Positions 1 to 9,520 of a stretch of DNA of 64,000 bases are shown one piece after another (the first letter of the stretch is position 1; each line of letters begins with the position of its first letter). The stretch spans positions 19,087,018 to 19,151,017 of the forward strand of contig JAJEKV010000020.1 in the NCBI GenBank assembly GCA_021234155.1, read 5' to 3'. This DNA comes from Isoetes taiwanensis. Its lineage: Eukaryota; Streptophyta; Lycopodiopsida; Isoetales; Isoetaceae. The translations under genes were made by a program, and so were the position numbers. Below the pieces are notes generated by a model. That model did not search any database. It was given only the letters and a program-made list of their open reading frames with translations, and was not told where the DNA came from.

Positions 1-297
1 CCATTAAAAAATTATCCAAGCAAAAAGGGATTACCTAAATTATTATGCAAAGAGGCGCTTTATAAAGAGATAATCTTTCATGCAAGGTCAGCATCTATCT
101 ATATCAAGCCAAGGCAGTGGGTCGGGCCGGGTCGAGAAATAGTATCGATCTAAAAAGGCAACAACCTTTGTAACAAAAAAGCTGACCTTTCAATAGAAAA
201 AGACAGCATGGACTATAAAGGGGGAAATTTGTCGGCCAGTAGATACGACCATCACTGCGGAAGTCCTGCAACCATGTTCGTTTCCAGTAAATCGACA
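1..297. other. unassigned flank of the LTR element
   Basis: No gene or repeat is recognised here. It is the genomic target into which the 303-7670 LTR element inserted; its last five bases (298-302, TTTAC) are the left copy of the target-site duplication. Confidence 0.6.
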
Positions 298-302
298 TTT
301 AC

Positions 303-1195
303 TGATACGATTGTGTAAGCTCCAGGCTTTATCTGCAAAACAAATATCAAGGAATAACGGAAATAAAAGCAAATCCACCCCTTAAGGGCAAATTTCACTA
401 CCCAACCAGGCTATCTTGAGCAAGAGAATCTCCGAGAAAGTGAATATTGGAATAGGAAAGGCTTAAAGGGAAAAACTAATTAGCCACTAGAGACTCCTCA
501 ATCTAGCAAATCACAAATTCAAGGAAAGATGGATTTATAAAGTAGGTTTAAGCAGGAATTCAGGTAACTCATAGGAATTGGAGGCTTATCCAAGCAGTCA
601 ATCCACTGCAATAGAGCACAACAGTAATTAATCTAGACAAGAAGATAGGATGGGATGTCATAAAGGTCCGGAATGGAATTGAACTAGTTGCAGATATGCA
701 GAGGAGCTGATCGGTGTTGGTCGACAATCCAAGTTCTCGGTCCAGAAGTTGGTCGCAGAAGGACTGTTTATACCAAGTTGTTGGTTCGCCATGTCGTTTC
801 TTGTCCATCCAGATGTTCGTCGTTGCTGCGTGCTGATGCTACTAGTTGTCCTCTTAACGATTGTCAATGCCTCTTATAAAAGTCTTAGAACCTTTTTGAA
901 AAGTTTAGATGCCTTATAATAGTTTTTAAGGGCTTGCATTGTTTTATGAAAAAGTGCCATATCTCTTACAATAGCTTTTGAAGGTCCACGCATTTATTAA
1001 ATTCTTGGCCTAATTTAATACCTATTTTTTAATAAAGGCCTTAACTATTAGCATTACGTAACCTTTGGGATTCTTAGCATAAGATATTTTGTTCCAAAGT
1101 TTGGCTTATTACATACAAGGTCTTGGCTTCCACTTCTTAACTTTCTTTCTCATCCTCTTGCTCCCATAGCTACTCCCCCGAACACCACCATATCA
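303..1195 (-). repeat. 3' LTR of the outer retrotransposon
   Basis: It is collinear with 6823-7670 over its whole length with scattered substitutions and small indels. Small open frames inside it (for example at 569-808) are LTR sequence read by chance and recur in the other LTR. Confidence 0.9.
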
Positions 1196-1210
1196 ATTCC
1201 TCCTCTTCCC
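1196..1210 (-). other. polypurine tract of the outer element
   Basis: The minus strand reads a purine run (GGGAAGAGGAGGAAT) directly abutting the LTR start TGATATGG, the position expected for the plus-strand primer. Confidence 0.75.
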
Positions 1211-1818
1211 GGGAACGATCATCCTCGATAAAGAAATTATATGGCAAATTTGACACAACTAAGTCTATGGTTGCAACCTTAGTTGAATCCACAACTAGAG
1301 ATTATCAAGTCCAGCCCTTTTAGGCTAAAAATTCACAAATTAATTATTGACAGGCTTTAAGGATATAAAAGGTCAAGATCATCGATTACCAAACTGATGC
1401 AACTACAAGATATTATACTAGATAATAAATACAGGATAAACTGGATCAAACAAGGATATCTCAAAACATCAGTTGACTGCAAAACTCAGAGTTTTTGGCT
1501 TATTGATTTGAAAAGAATAGTATTAGACAAGTATAAAGGTGTCGGTTAAAAGGGTAGCTCAATGCAACTGTAAGCACTGAAGAACACTCTCCAGCAACCA
1601 TCCAAATCTGGAAAAATTTAGGAAAAGGTTAATTCAAAAAAACCACTAGAGATCACACTCTAGCAACCATCCAAATATTAAGGTTCTGGCTTCAGGAATT
1701 GGCTTAAGGAAAGATCAAAATTTTGGCTACCTATGAACAAGGCTTATGACTCATAATATAATTAATATCCACTAATTATCATATGTAGCAACCTGGCAGA
1801 TCTGGTGTTCGTTGAAGT
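1211..1818 (-). other. internal non-coding part of the outer element
   Basis: This holds internal sequence of the outer element up to the nested insertion. Phrases such as ATCCAAATCTGG and ATCCAAATATTAAGG recur at about 1600 and 1670, but no coding frame is recognised. The last five bases (1814-1818, GAAGT) are the left target duplication of the nested element. Confidence 0.5.
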
Positions 1819-2162
1819 TGTCAAGGTTGCACCAAGAAAGGGAGAGAAGGGGATGCACACCAATATCCAAGAGCGCAAGCTCCCAAAACAAAGGCAAATT
1901 GGAATTGTATTCAATGATATATCAATACATAAAGTACAATGATATAAACAAAACGGTGATACTAAGAATAGTATTAGCCGTTCACCCACCGCCCACTAAT
2001 AACAGCCGTTACTTAGTTAGGTCGGTGCTTTCGATCTTGATAAAAGGTCGACTGCTCGGATTCCAAAGACTTCAAAGACCATCGTCTTCGAAAGTGCCGA
2101 AGTCGTTGCTTCAAAGACGCGTCTAGCAAGATGGTGGTCTCGATATCACATATATCTTGACA
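1819..2162 (-). repeat. complete 3' LTR of the nested element
   Basis: It starts TGTCAAGGTTGCACC and ends ATATCTTGACA on the plus strand. The near-identical partial copies at 3828-4052 and 5602-5929 differ mainly in the central part, where this copy reads TTTCGATCTTGATAAAAGG in place of CAGTGCTGATAAGG. Confidence 0.92.
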
Positions 2163-2248
2163 CTCCTCCTTGATGAGAGATCGCCATCTTCATGCTCAGC
2201 CTCCTCCTCCTGGAGATAAGATCTGAATCCTGTGGTCAAGACTGTCGC

Positions 2249-2857
2249 TTAATCAGGGTCATCTGAAAAGCTCACAAACGAAGTTTGCATGAAGAGATCA
2301 GCTCTATTCTCTCTGATAGGTAAATAGACCTGCTGATCAACCACTGTATCAGGAACAATAAGTCGATAGAGTTTGTCTTTGATATCCATAATTGTTTTGC
2401 CAAGAGGAACATGAAAATTATTTCCATGCATAACCTCGATATAGGCAATAGAACCATCAGATATGATTACTTCGTTAAGACTTATGGATTCAACAACCAT
2501 AAATGCAGCTACTCCAACAATGCTAGGTCGAAATTCTCCATGAAAATCAAACCTTAATACCTTCGCTTGACCTTGTTCAAGTGTTGCTAGAAGTAAAGAC
2601 TCAACTGCTCCTCCTTGCTTTGGAATCATGATCATATATGATGCATATTCAACTCCTTCACAATCAAGTGAATTAAGATCTCCTCCTTGATCTGGAAACA
2701 AAAAATAGTTGAGTGCTATAACAGGTGCTAGAAGTGTTGGAAGTGCTGTAAGTGTTGGAAGTTTCTGTAATCCGAACAGAAAAATCATTTGATCAGGTGT
2801 TAGAACCTGAGTGCCTCCTTGCATAAACGCCGCCAAAGTATCAGAAATGAATGCCAC
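2249..2857 (-). CDS. unassigned ORF downstream of gag
   Basis: An uninterrupted 202-residue frame lies just downstream of the gag ORF on the same strand, in a different frame, and ends near the 3' LTR. I do not recognise a retroviral protease, integrase or reverse transcriptase motif, a zinc knuckle or membrane segments. The C-terminal part (for example DIKDKLYRLIVPDTVVDQQV) looks like real protein and its length is unusual for such decayed surroundings. It may be a gag extension or a captured sequence carried by a non-autonomous element. The start is taken as the first in-frame ATG; a frameshift fusion to gag is possible. Confidence 0.5.
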   Translation of the reverse strand: MAFISDTLAAFMQGGTQVLTPDQMIFLFGLQKLPTLTALPTLLAPVIALNYFLFPDQGGDLNSLDCEGVEYASYMIMIPKQGGAVESLLLATLEQGQAKVLRFDFHGEFRPSIVGVAAFMVVESISLNEVIISDGSIAYIEVMHGNNFHVPLGKTIMDIKDKLYRLIVPDTVVDQQVYLPIRENRADLFMQTSFVSFSDDPD

Positions 2858-2871
2858 TTGATGAAGTGTTG

Positions 2872-3777
2872 CTACATTGCCTGAAAATTGGAGAGGAAGG
2901 CCACATCAAGATATCCTAGCACAATGGCTGAGGTATCTATTAATCCTTGCTTGGAAGGTGCTGGAACATCAGAAATTGGCATCCATTTATTGGGTGCTAC
3001 TACATCGTCTGATATCCAGAAAGTAGAAGGATCTAAATCCAGTACTTCATGCTTAATAGGAAGAGATAATCTGCTGCCAATGTGCTTCTCCTCCTCATCG
3101 TGCTCATCCCCATTTAGGGTAGTTTGAGTCTTTGAATGCCCTGTTGTAAAGAGAGTGGCATGATCATCTTTACCTGCATCTTGCCTAATCATGATCTCCT
3201 TCTTAATAGAAGTGATTGCTTGATGAAAGCCCATATCTTTGTCTTGCATGAAGCTACTGCACAAAGAATCAAATGCATTAGGTAGTGACCTAAGGAAGAA
3301 AAATAGTTGTATCGATTGTGAGATCTGATGCTCTTCTCCAAAAGCTTCAATCTGCTGGAAGGTGTGCTTCATGTGATTCGAGAACTCGTCAAGACTTTCA
3401 GCAGTCTCGTCCCAGCACATATCCATCACCTCTGCATACAAGTGCCCAATCTTATGGGTCTTTTGGTCATGCTTCTCAATGAGAGCATGCCACAAATTGT
3501 GGCTATTCTCTTGCTGGAACTCATCAAGGATAGAGTCAGCTAAGGAGATCCCGATATATGCCATCGCCTTGTCATCTCGGCGCTGCCAAGCATGCAAATT
3601 AGCAATATTCTTGGCATCCGGTACAGGTTCTTGGCCATTAACAATTCCCCAAACTCCTTCAGCCTTAAGAATGAGAGTCATTCTTCTCTTCCATTGCTGA
3701 AAACCTGTGCCATCGAAGATTTGAATCACATGACCGCCAAGGAAGGTAATCTGGTTGTAGCTTGCATCCTTCTCCAT
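2872..3777 (-). CDS. copia-type gag polyprotein (UBN2/DUF4219-like)
   Basis: This 301-residue ORF starts about 40 bp inside the primer-binding site of the nested LTR element, the usual place for gag. Near the N-terminus it has the FDGTGFQQWKRRM pattern of plant copia gag, then AWQRRDDKAMAYIGISLADS, LWHALIEKHDQK, and SLDEFSNHMKHTFQQIEAFG followed by FLRSLPNAFDSL, all typical of the UBN2 fold that packages element RNA into virus-like particles. A CCHC zinc knuckle expected near the C-terminus is not seen; the tail instead runs into unassigned sequence with the phrase FWISDDVVAPNKWMP. Intact reading frame, but the element lacks pol, so mobilisation would need proteins supplied in trans (inference). 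Confidence 0.8.
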   Translation of the reverse strand: MEKDASYNQITFLGGHVIQIFDGTGFQQWKRRMTLILKAEGVWGIVNGQEPVPDAKNIANLHAWQRRDDKAMAYIGISLADSILDEFQQENSHNLWHALIEKHDQKTHKIGHLYAEVMDMCWDETAESLDEFSNHMKHTFQQIEAFGEEHQISQSIQLFFFLRSLPNAFDSLCSSFMQDKDMGFHQAITSIKKEIMIRQDAGKDDHATLFTTGHSKTQTTLNGDEHDEEEKHIGSRLSLPIKHEVLDLDPSTFWISDDVVAPNKWMPISDVPAPSKQGLIDTSAIVLGYLDVAFLSNFQAM

Positions 3778-3815
3778 TGCTGCGTTGATCTTGAATCAAT
3801 CTCAGCACACCTAGT

Positions 3816-3827
3816 GCTCTGATACCA
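3816..3827 (-). other. primer-binding site, initiator tRNA-Met (nested element)
   Basis: The minus strand reads TGGTATCAGAGC immediately after the LTR end CTTGACA, with no spacer, matching the 3' end of plant initiator tRNA-Met used by many copia and gypsy elements. Confidence 0.9.
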
Positions 3828-4052
3828 TGTCAAGGTTGCACCAAGAAAGGGAGAGAAGGGGATGCACACCAATATCCGAGAGCGCAAGCTCCCAAAACAA
3901 AGGCAAATTAGAATTGTATTCAATGCTATATCAATACATGAAGTACAATGATATAAACAAAACGGTGATACTAAGAATAGTATTAGCCGTTCACCCACCG
4001 CCCACTAATAACAACTGTTACTTAGTTAGGTCGATGCTCAGTGCTGATAAGG
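3828..4052 (-). repeat. truncated LTR of the nested element
   Basis: It matches the first two thirds of the LTR, then at about 4052 jumps directly into TCTTCTGGACTTGAG, a sequence that in the other copy lies about 40 bp beyond the LTR end (5970 onward). The junction shares the bases GGT with both parents, as expected for a microhomology-mediated deletion. Confidence 0.85.
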
Positions 4053-4115
4053 TCTTCTGGACTTGAGTTGGATTGTGCACAAAATAAGTCTGTCTCTTAG
4101 GCCTGACTTTTTCTT
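4053..4115. repeat. duplicated host flank (copy of 5970-6033)
   Basis: The stretch from TCTTCTGGACTTGAG to GCCTGACTTTTTCTT occurs here and again at 5970-6033 with one or two differences. The second copy is in its original place beyond the target duplication, so this one was made by a duplication. Confidence 0.85.
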
Positions 4116-5601
4116 TTTTTCTCCCCTTTTTTTTTTTTTAAATCTGCATATTCCATTTATTGGGAGAAGCAATAATATTGTACGTGTACAGTTTACATGG
4201 TTGTAATAACCAAATTAACCAGTACTGGAAGTTTTGTATAACCACAATGCAAACTAACTTAAGTTATTATGCATAAGCATGGCCACGTAAGTTATATGAC
4301 CATGGATATTATTCAGTCCCTCCAAAAATAAGATTTAGGGGATGGAGCAGGTCGTCGTTATAATCTATGGGCATATCTAGGCTTTTCACCAAGAAAATAA
4401 AGCCTTTGAAAATATACCCCCTTTTTTTCTAACCTTTGAATTGATGGAATCTCTGGATCGTGAATGCAGCCGAAAGCATTGATGCCACGTTCTAGGGTTC
4501 TGACCAAGGGTGATATCCGGTCGATTCCCTGCACTGCCATGCCGCCATTCTTGATGACTAATTTATTTCCCAAGGTAAAGCACTGATTTGCAAAACAGAA
4601 TTTCTGAAAACCCTAACATGCAGAGTTCATGCTGCCGCTATGCAGTATTACTAGCGCATGTTCTTTGGTTTTTTTTGCATGTGGCCTACAAGACTTGCTG
4701 CATGCAAGCACGAATGCACCAGACTTCATTTGTTTCTGCAAGAAAATGGTCTTGTACCCAATTCGAATTATTTGCCAGCTCCATTTTGTGTCGGTGTCTG
4801 CAAGCACAGATGCATCAAAATGATTTCTTCTGCCAGATATGGACCTCTTCTCCAATTTCGAATTTTGTTTCATGGAGTACTTATGGCAATATGCCCATCA
4901 TGTTTGCTACTTGGCATAAAAGGGTTATTTCTCGGATCAGAAAAACCTACTATATGGCCCATTCAAATTTGTGAAGCAAAAGGCTACAATCCAGGTCTAC
5001 AACACAGGTCTGTATATATCTAAACAGGTCTCTAAATGTTTCATTTGTGGGACATAATAATAGGCTGATGCAAGAACAACATAATAGCTGGAATATGGCA
5101 TATTAAATCGATCTCTGATTTTTAAGACAGGTTCTAAGAATACTGAGATTAATATTAACCATATGGATAGAAAAATGGCCAATAGAATCCATATGGGAGC
5201 AGATAACAGGCCAATACAATTTGATTGATATACCCGAGTAATAGATTAGTAATCTACTCTGTTGTATTTTTGATATGGAGTATAAAATTAGGCAGTGGCT
5301 CTGGTTTATTAAATTGGTTGTTACTATCTCTTGTATATGAAATACTTGGACTGTACATACTTAGTAGATTGTCAGATATCAAGAGCAAAGGGTACATTAG
5401 GTGAGGGGCGAAGAGCCAAGAATCACCTAATGTACCTTTTGGCCCTTGGGTCGTTACCGAGTCTATCGCTAACGTTCTCATGATTGGCTGCAGGTACGTG
5501 GTGATTCTTCTCCTAATGTATCTTCTTTGATGTTATGGTGTGTGGTCGGTCGAAACGGATGTACTAGGTCTAAAAGAATCAATCTAATGGATGGATTTAA
5601 T
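4116..5601. other. spacer of unknown origin inside the nested element
   Basis: About 1.5 kb between the two truncated LTR copies. It begins with a T-rich run (about 4116-4140) and holds several overlapping short open frames (for example 4588-4974 on the plus strand) that resemble no known protein. It could be host DNA brought in by the duplication or a separate insertion. Confidence 0.4.
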
Positions 5602-5929
5602 CTGCACCAAGAAAGGGAGAGAAGGGGATGCACACCAATATCCGAGAGCGCAAGCTCCCAAAACAAAGGCAAATTAGAATTGTATTCAATGCTATATCAA
5701 TACATGAAGTACAATGATATAAACAAAACGGTGATACTAAGAATAGTATTAGCCGTTCACCCACCGCCCACTAATAACAGCCGTTACTTAGTTAGGTCGG
5801 TGCTCAGTGCTGATAAGGTGCTGACTCTATTCAGTTCAGCACTTTCTCAGCACCACTGTGCTGAGTGCTGAGTCGTTGCTTCAGCACGTCTAGCAAGATG
5901 GTGGTCTCGATATCACATATATCTTGACA
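5602..5929 (-). repeat. second truncated LTR of the nested element
   Basis: It lacks only the terminal TGTCAAGGT; it begins at TGCACCAAG and runs to ATCTTGACA, followed by GAAGT (5930-5934), the right target duplication. This is the original outer end of the 5' LTR. Confidence 0.9.
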
Positions 5930-5934
5930 GAAGT

Positions 5935-6807
5935 AGGAAGCGAGGTCGAAGATATTTTGGAACAGTGGTTCTTCTGGACTTGAGTTGGATTGTGCACAAA
6001 ATAAGTCTATCTCTTAGGCCTGACTTTTTCTTTAATTTTTTTTTTTTGAGAGAGAAAGAAGCTTTTTAGTCATTAATTATAGAAAACAATTACATAATGT
6101 CATAGGCATCTCCAAAGAGATAGGCCATAAAATTTAAGCTAAAAGTATTTAAGAGTAGCTTAAAATAGCAGAAGATGAGCAAAATAATATAGTTCAATAA
6201 CTTTGGATCCGATGAGATTTGTGTAAGAAGAATCCTGAGATCCCAATCGATTGAGTTTTTTCTTTAATTTCTACGGAAGCTTCCTTTACTGTATGCCTAC
6301 TGCATCTCTTTAATTTAAAACTCTATCTGCAAATTCTCAATAACAATTTTGCCAATCTGCCAATAGATCATTCTCATCCTGCTTATGCTGGCTTGCTTCT
6401 TAGATTGAATTCTCTCTTGCAGTAGACTGCAAGCTAACGTGCATATTCTTTGATCTTATTTGACTACATCAAATTGCTACAAGTTTCCAAAGAACTTAAA
6501 ACTGTTGATCTAGTTACTCAGACCGTCTTTTGAACTCTAGCTATTCTATTTTTCCATTAAAAAGTTTATGTCAGACATTCAAGCTCCGTTCACATGTCCC
6601 TAAAAATTCAGAGAATGCCGATCTCTTCATCACAAAACAACGATTATTCCAAGAAAATAACTGCTTTACAGGCTAACTGAATGCATCAATTCCTCAATCA
6701 ATAGAAACTGCTAGATAAATCCATCCATGCTCCAGAATTTCAAAACTAGTTCTAGTTTCCAAAACTGTAAGTCTAGATTCCACAAATCCTAGAAAAACCG
6801 AAACCAT
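5935..6807 (-). other. internal non-coding part of the outer element
   Basis: This continues the outer element after the nested insertion. It has a T/A-rich tract near 6033-6060 and no recognisable coding frame; sequence leading up to 6808 is the leader next to the primer-binding site. Confidence 0.5.
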
Positions 6808-6819
6808 GCTCTGATACCA
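6808..6819 (-). other. primer-binding site, initiator tRNA-Met (outer element)
   Basis: The minus strand reads TGGTATCAGAGC three bases inside the LTR, diagnostic of the 5' LTR junction. Confidence 0.9.
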
Positions 6820-6822
6820 ATT

Positions 6823-7670
6823 TGATACGATCCTAGGCTTTATCTGCAAAACAAATATCAAGGAATAAAGGAAATAAAAGCAAATCCACCCCTTAAGGGC
6901 AAAATTCACTACCCAACCAGGCTATCTTGAGCAAGAGAATCTCCGAGAAAGTGAATATTGGAATAGGAAAGGCTTAAAGGGAAAAACTAATTAGCCACTA
7001 GAGACTCCTCAATCTAGCAAATCACAAATTCAAGGAAAGATGGATTTATAAAGTAGGTTTAAGCAGGAATTCAGGTAACTTATAGGAATTGGAGGCTTAT
7101 CCAAGCAGTCAATCCACTGCAATAGAGCACAACAGTAATTATCTAGACAAGGATGTCATAAAGGTTTGGAATGGAATTGAACTAGTTGCAGATATTCAGA
7201 GGAGTTGATCGATATTGGTCGCCAATCCAAGTTCTCAGTCCAGAAGTTGGTCGTAGAAGCACTGTTTATGCCAAGTTGTTGGTTCGCCATGTCATTCCTT
7301 GACCACCCAGATGTTCGACTTTGTTGCCTGCTGATGCTCCTAGTTGTCCTCTTAAGGATTGTCAATGCATCTTATAAAAGTCTTAGAACCTTTTTGAAAA
7401 GGTTCGATGCCTTATAATAGTTCTTAAAGCCTTGCCTTGTTTTATGGAAAAGTGTTGTATCCCCTTACAATAGCTTTTGAAGGTCCACACATTTATTAAA
7501 GGTCTTGGCCTAATTTAATACTTATCTTTTAATAAAGGCCTTAACTATTAGCGTTACGTGACCATTGGGATTTTTAGCATAAGATATTTTATTCCAAAGT
7601 TTGGCTTATTACATACAAGGTCTTGGCTTCTCTTGCTCTCATAGCCACTTCCCCGAGCACCACCATATCA
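6823..7670 (-). repeat. 5' LTR of the outer retrotransposon
   Basis: It starts TGATACGATCC and ends CACCACCATATCA, followed by the target duplication TTTAC (7671-7675). It is about 45 bp shorter than the partner LTR because of scattered indels. Confidence 0.9.
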
Positions 7671-7675
7671 TTTAC

Positions 7676-8820
7676 AGCTCTGAGATCTTTAGAAGCCCGA
7701 ATCTTCCAGAGTTAAATTGTTGCTGCCTCCTTGGATAAAGCCTGAGATTGAATCCCGTTTCCATCCACTACTTCTATAAAGTCTATTCAAAGCCTGCTGT
7801 AAATCAATTGATCGTAGACAAAAGTGAAATAAGTTGTGATCAATTCTTGATACCTGAGCCAGATTTGGAAATTGCCTTAGCCTTGTGGATCCGGTTGGAC
7901 GGATATTTAGTGCTCCCATATGAATTAAAAGTAATCTTGCTCTTGTATGTGGCTGAATTGTTAATGATAGAGCTCTTGAATGCTTTAAAGTTCCATAATA
8001 CGTATCAAAAACTTAAGTGATATAGACATTAGACAAAACCTAAGCCTTGCGATTGACACGTGGCAGATACGGCGGTATGTACGCACGTGGCATATCCACT
8101 ATCAATTATGTAATGTATAAATCGACATGTGCCTTAAATCATCATTTATATAAATGTATGAATCATTATGGGATTAAAGTATTAAATTAACACATGGTTT
8201 ATTTGGTATAGATTACGATGGATTTGTATTGAAATGTGCCTTATTTCATTTATGAGAATGATTCTAAATGATTATTATACCTATTATATTATTATATTAA
8301 TAATACTTGATATTATTTACATGTGGCTTCAAATACGAACATGTGACAAAAGGAAGGCAATGACATATGTCAATGGTCTAGATAGACTTCGTTTCAACAA
8401 TTGCCTATGAAAGATATATACATTATATGTGGCTTAGAATGCAAACAGATGGCGTAAAAATAGCCTTTAATTAATGACACGTGTCGACTATCTAAAGGGA
8501 CTTCCATCCTATAAATAGAAGACGTTTGTATCATTTTATCACATTGAAAGCAATTAAAGTATTAATGTGAGTGCTTTGCCCTTGCTTCATTCCTTGCATT
8601 CAAGGTACATATTTTGCCAATGTGTTACATTGTTGAAGTTTTAAAATTAGCTATGGTATTATCCATCAATCATTATGTACATACATGTAGAAATGTTGCT
8701 CACGTGATTGTATATATATTGATCGATTTTGATGGGGAGTCAGGAAATAGAAATGTTAGCCACCGCAATAAATTTCTTATATATATAATGACTTAGCCAT
8801 GTCCCCTTCCCACAATAATG
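7676..8820. other. AT-rich intergenic DNA, no gene seen
   Basis: This strongly AT-rich stretch has repeated ACATGTGGC/ACGTGTCGAC-like words between 8050 and 8490 and a TATA-like CCTATAAATAGAAGACG at about 8508. That arrangement could be the promoter part of an old LTR, but no terminus or coding frame was identified. Confidence 0.35.
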
Positions 8821-8850
8821 TATACAAGCCTACTGAGGTAGGCTTGTATA
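8821..8850. repeat. perfect 30-nt palindrome shared with 54.85 kb
   Basis: TATACAAGCCTAC, a TGAG loop, then its exact reverse complement form a 13-bp stem. The sequence that follows (GTGACGTGGCCTA, then an A/T run with ACGTATTTATGC) is matched in reverse orientation at about 54815-54880, inside LTR debris, so this is a piece of a dispersed element and not a chance hairpin. Confidence 0.75.
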
Positions 8851-9395
8851 GTGACGTGGCCTAAAAATATACGTATTTATGCTATATATTCTAAGGAATC
8901 TCACACAAATATTTTAGTCATCCTGGCAACAGTTTTTTCCCAGGTGGTTTTTAATCTGGGCCGGGGTGATTATGTTTTATTGAGTTTGTAAGGGCTTCGG
9001 CCCATGTTCTGGTAAGGGACTTCGGTCCCGTCTTGTACTTGTGGTCCCATAGCCCGATTGGGCTCCGTGGACGTTAAAAGTTTCTTCCTTCCTTCCTTCC
9101 TTCCTACTTGCCATAAATACGTATGGGCTTAACTTTTTGGCATACACGTGTCAAGGGACAAAAAAATAGCTTCAAACAAAAAGAAATCGTGTTGAGGCCA
9201 GAAAAATAGCTTAAATAGCTTCAAACAAATTGGGCCAGAAAGAGTAGGTTCAAACAAATTAGGTGCAAATAAAAATTGTATCTGCATTATATACATTGCG
9301 AAAGGACAAATATTATACACATTGTGAAACAAACAGATTATGTTATGTTAATAATTAACATAACAAATTAGTGTGGGACTTTAACAGATTTAGTT
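8851..9395. other. intergenic DNA with (CTTC)n microsatellite
   Basis: No gene is recognised. A CTTC microsatellite lies at about 9083-9105. Short phrases such as AAAATAGCTT and TTCAAACAAATT recur at 9160-9260. Confidence 0.4.
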
Positions 9396-9520
9396 ATTTA
9401 ATGGCTCAAGTGTTAATGGGTCGAGTGTGATCATTGGATCACAGAATAAGGGCCAGAATATACCAAATCGAGGTCAGAAGATTTTGCACCTCACACCCAT
9501 GTATAGCACAATGCCCCCCA
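9396..9520 (+). repeat. dispersed repeat, copy 1 (partner at 39.1 kb)
   Basis: CAAGTGTTAATGGGTC, then GATCACAGAATAAGGGCCAG and TATAGCACAA, recur in the same order on the minus strand at about 39075-39190. This is one family, otherwise unidentified. Confidence 0.65.

Larger units (their letters stand above)
1819..5929 (-). mobile_element. nested LTR retrotransposon with gag, later rearranged
   Basis: A 344-bp LTR (1819-2162) with inverted ends TGTCAAG/CTTGACA, a polypurine tract (minus strand CAAGGAGGAG) just inside it, a gag reading frame, and a tRNA-Met primer-binding site next to a second LTR at 3828 together define a minus-strand element. Its outer limits are set by GAAGT at 1814-1818 and again at 5930-5934. 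However, the right half is duplicated: a truncated LTR (3828-4052), copied flank (about 4053-4115), about 1.5 kb of other sequence, then another truncated LTR (5602-5929) next to the true target duplication. No protease, integrase or reverse transcriptase is seen, so it was probably non-autonomous or is deleted. Confidence 0.85.
303..7670 (-). mobile_element. full-length LTR retrotransposon, apparently non-coding (LARD-like)
   Basis: Two long direct repeats (303-1195 and 6823-7670) begin TGATACGAT and end ACCACCATATCA, so they carry the TG..CA-type inverted termini TGATA/TATCA of LTRs. The 5-bp sequence TTTAC flanks both outer ends (298-302 and 7671-7675), a perfect target duplication. On the minus strand the 5' LTR (6823-7670) is followed after three bases by TGGTATCAGAGC, the primer-binding site for initiator tRNA-Met, and the 3' LTR (303-1195) is preceded by a purine tract. 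After removing the nested element at 1819-5929, the internal DNA is only about 1.5 kb and shows no gag or pol reading frame, so it resembles a LARD or a heavily deleted element. Whether it derives from copia or gypsy cannot be told. Confidence 0.9.

Noticed and set aside
569-879. Open frames within the outer LTR
   Set aside because: The same frames appear in the partner LTR and have no domain; they are LTR sequence.
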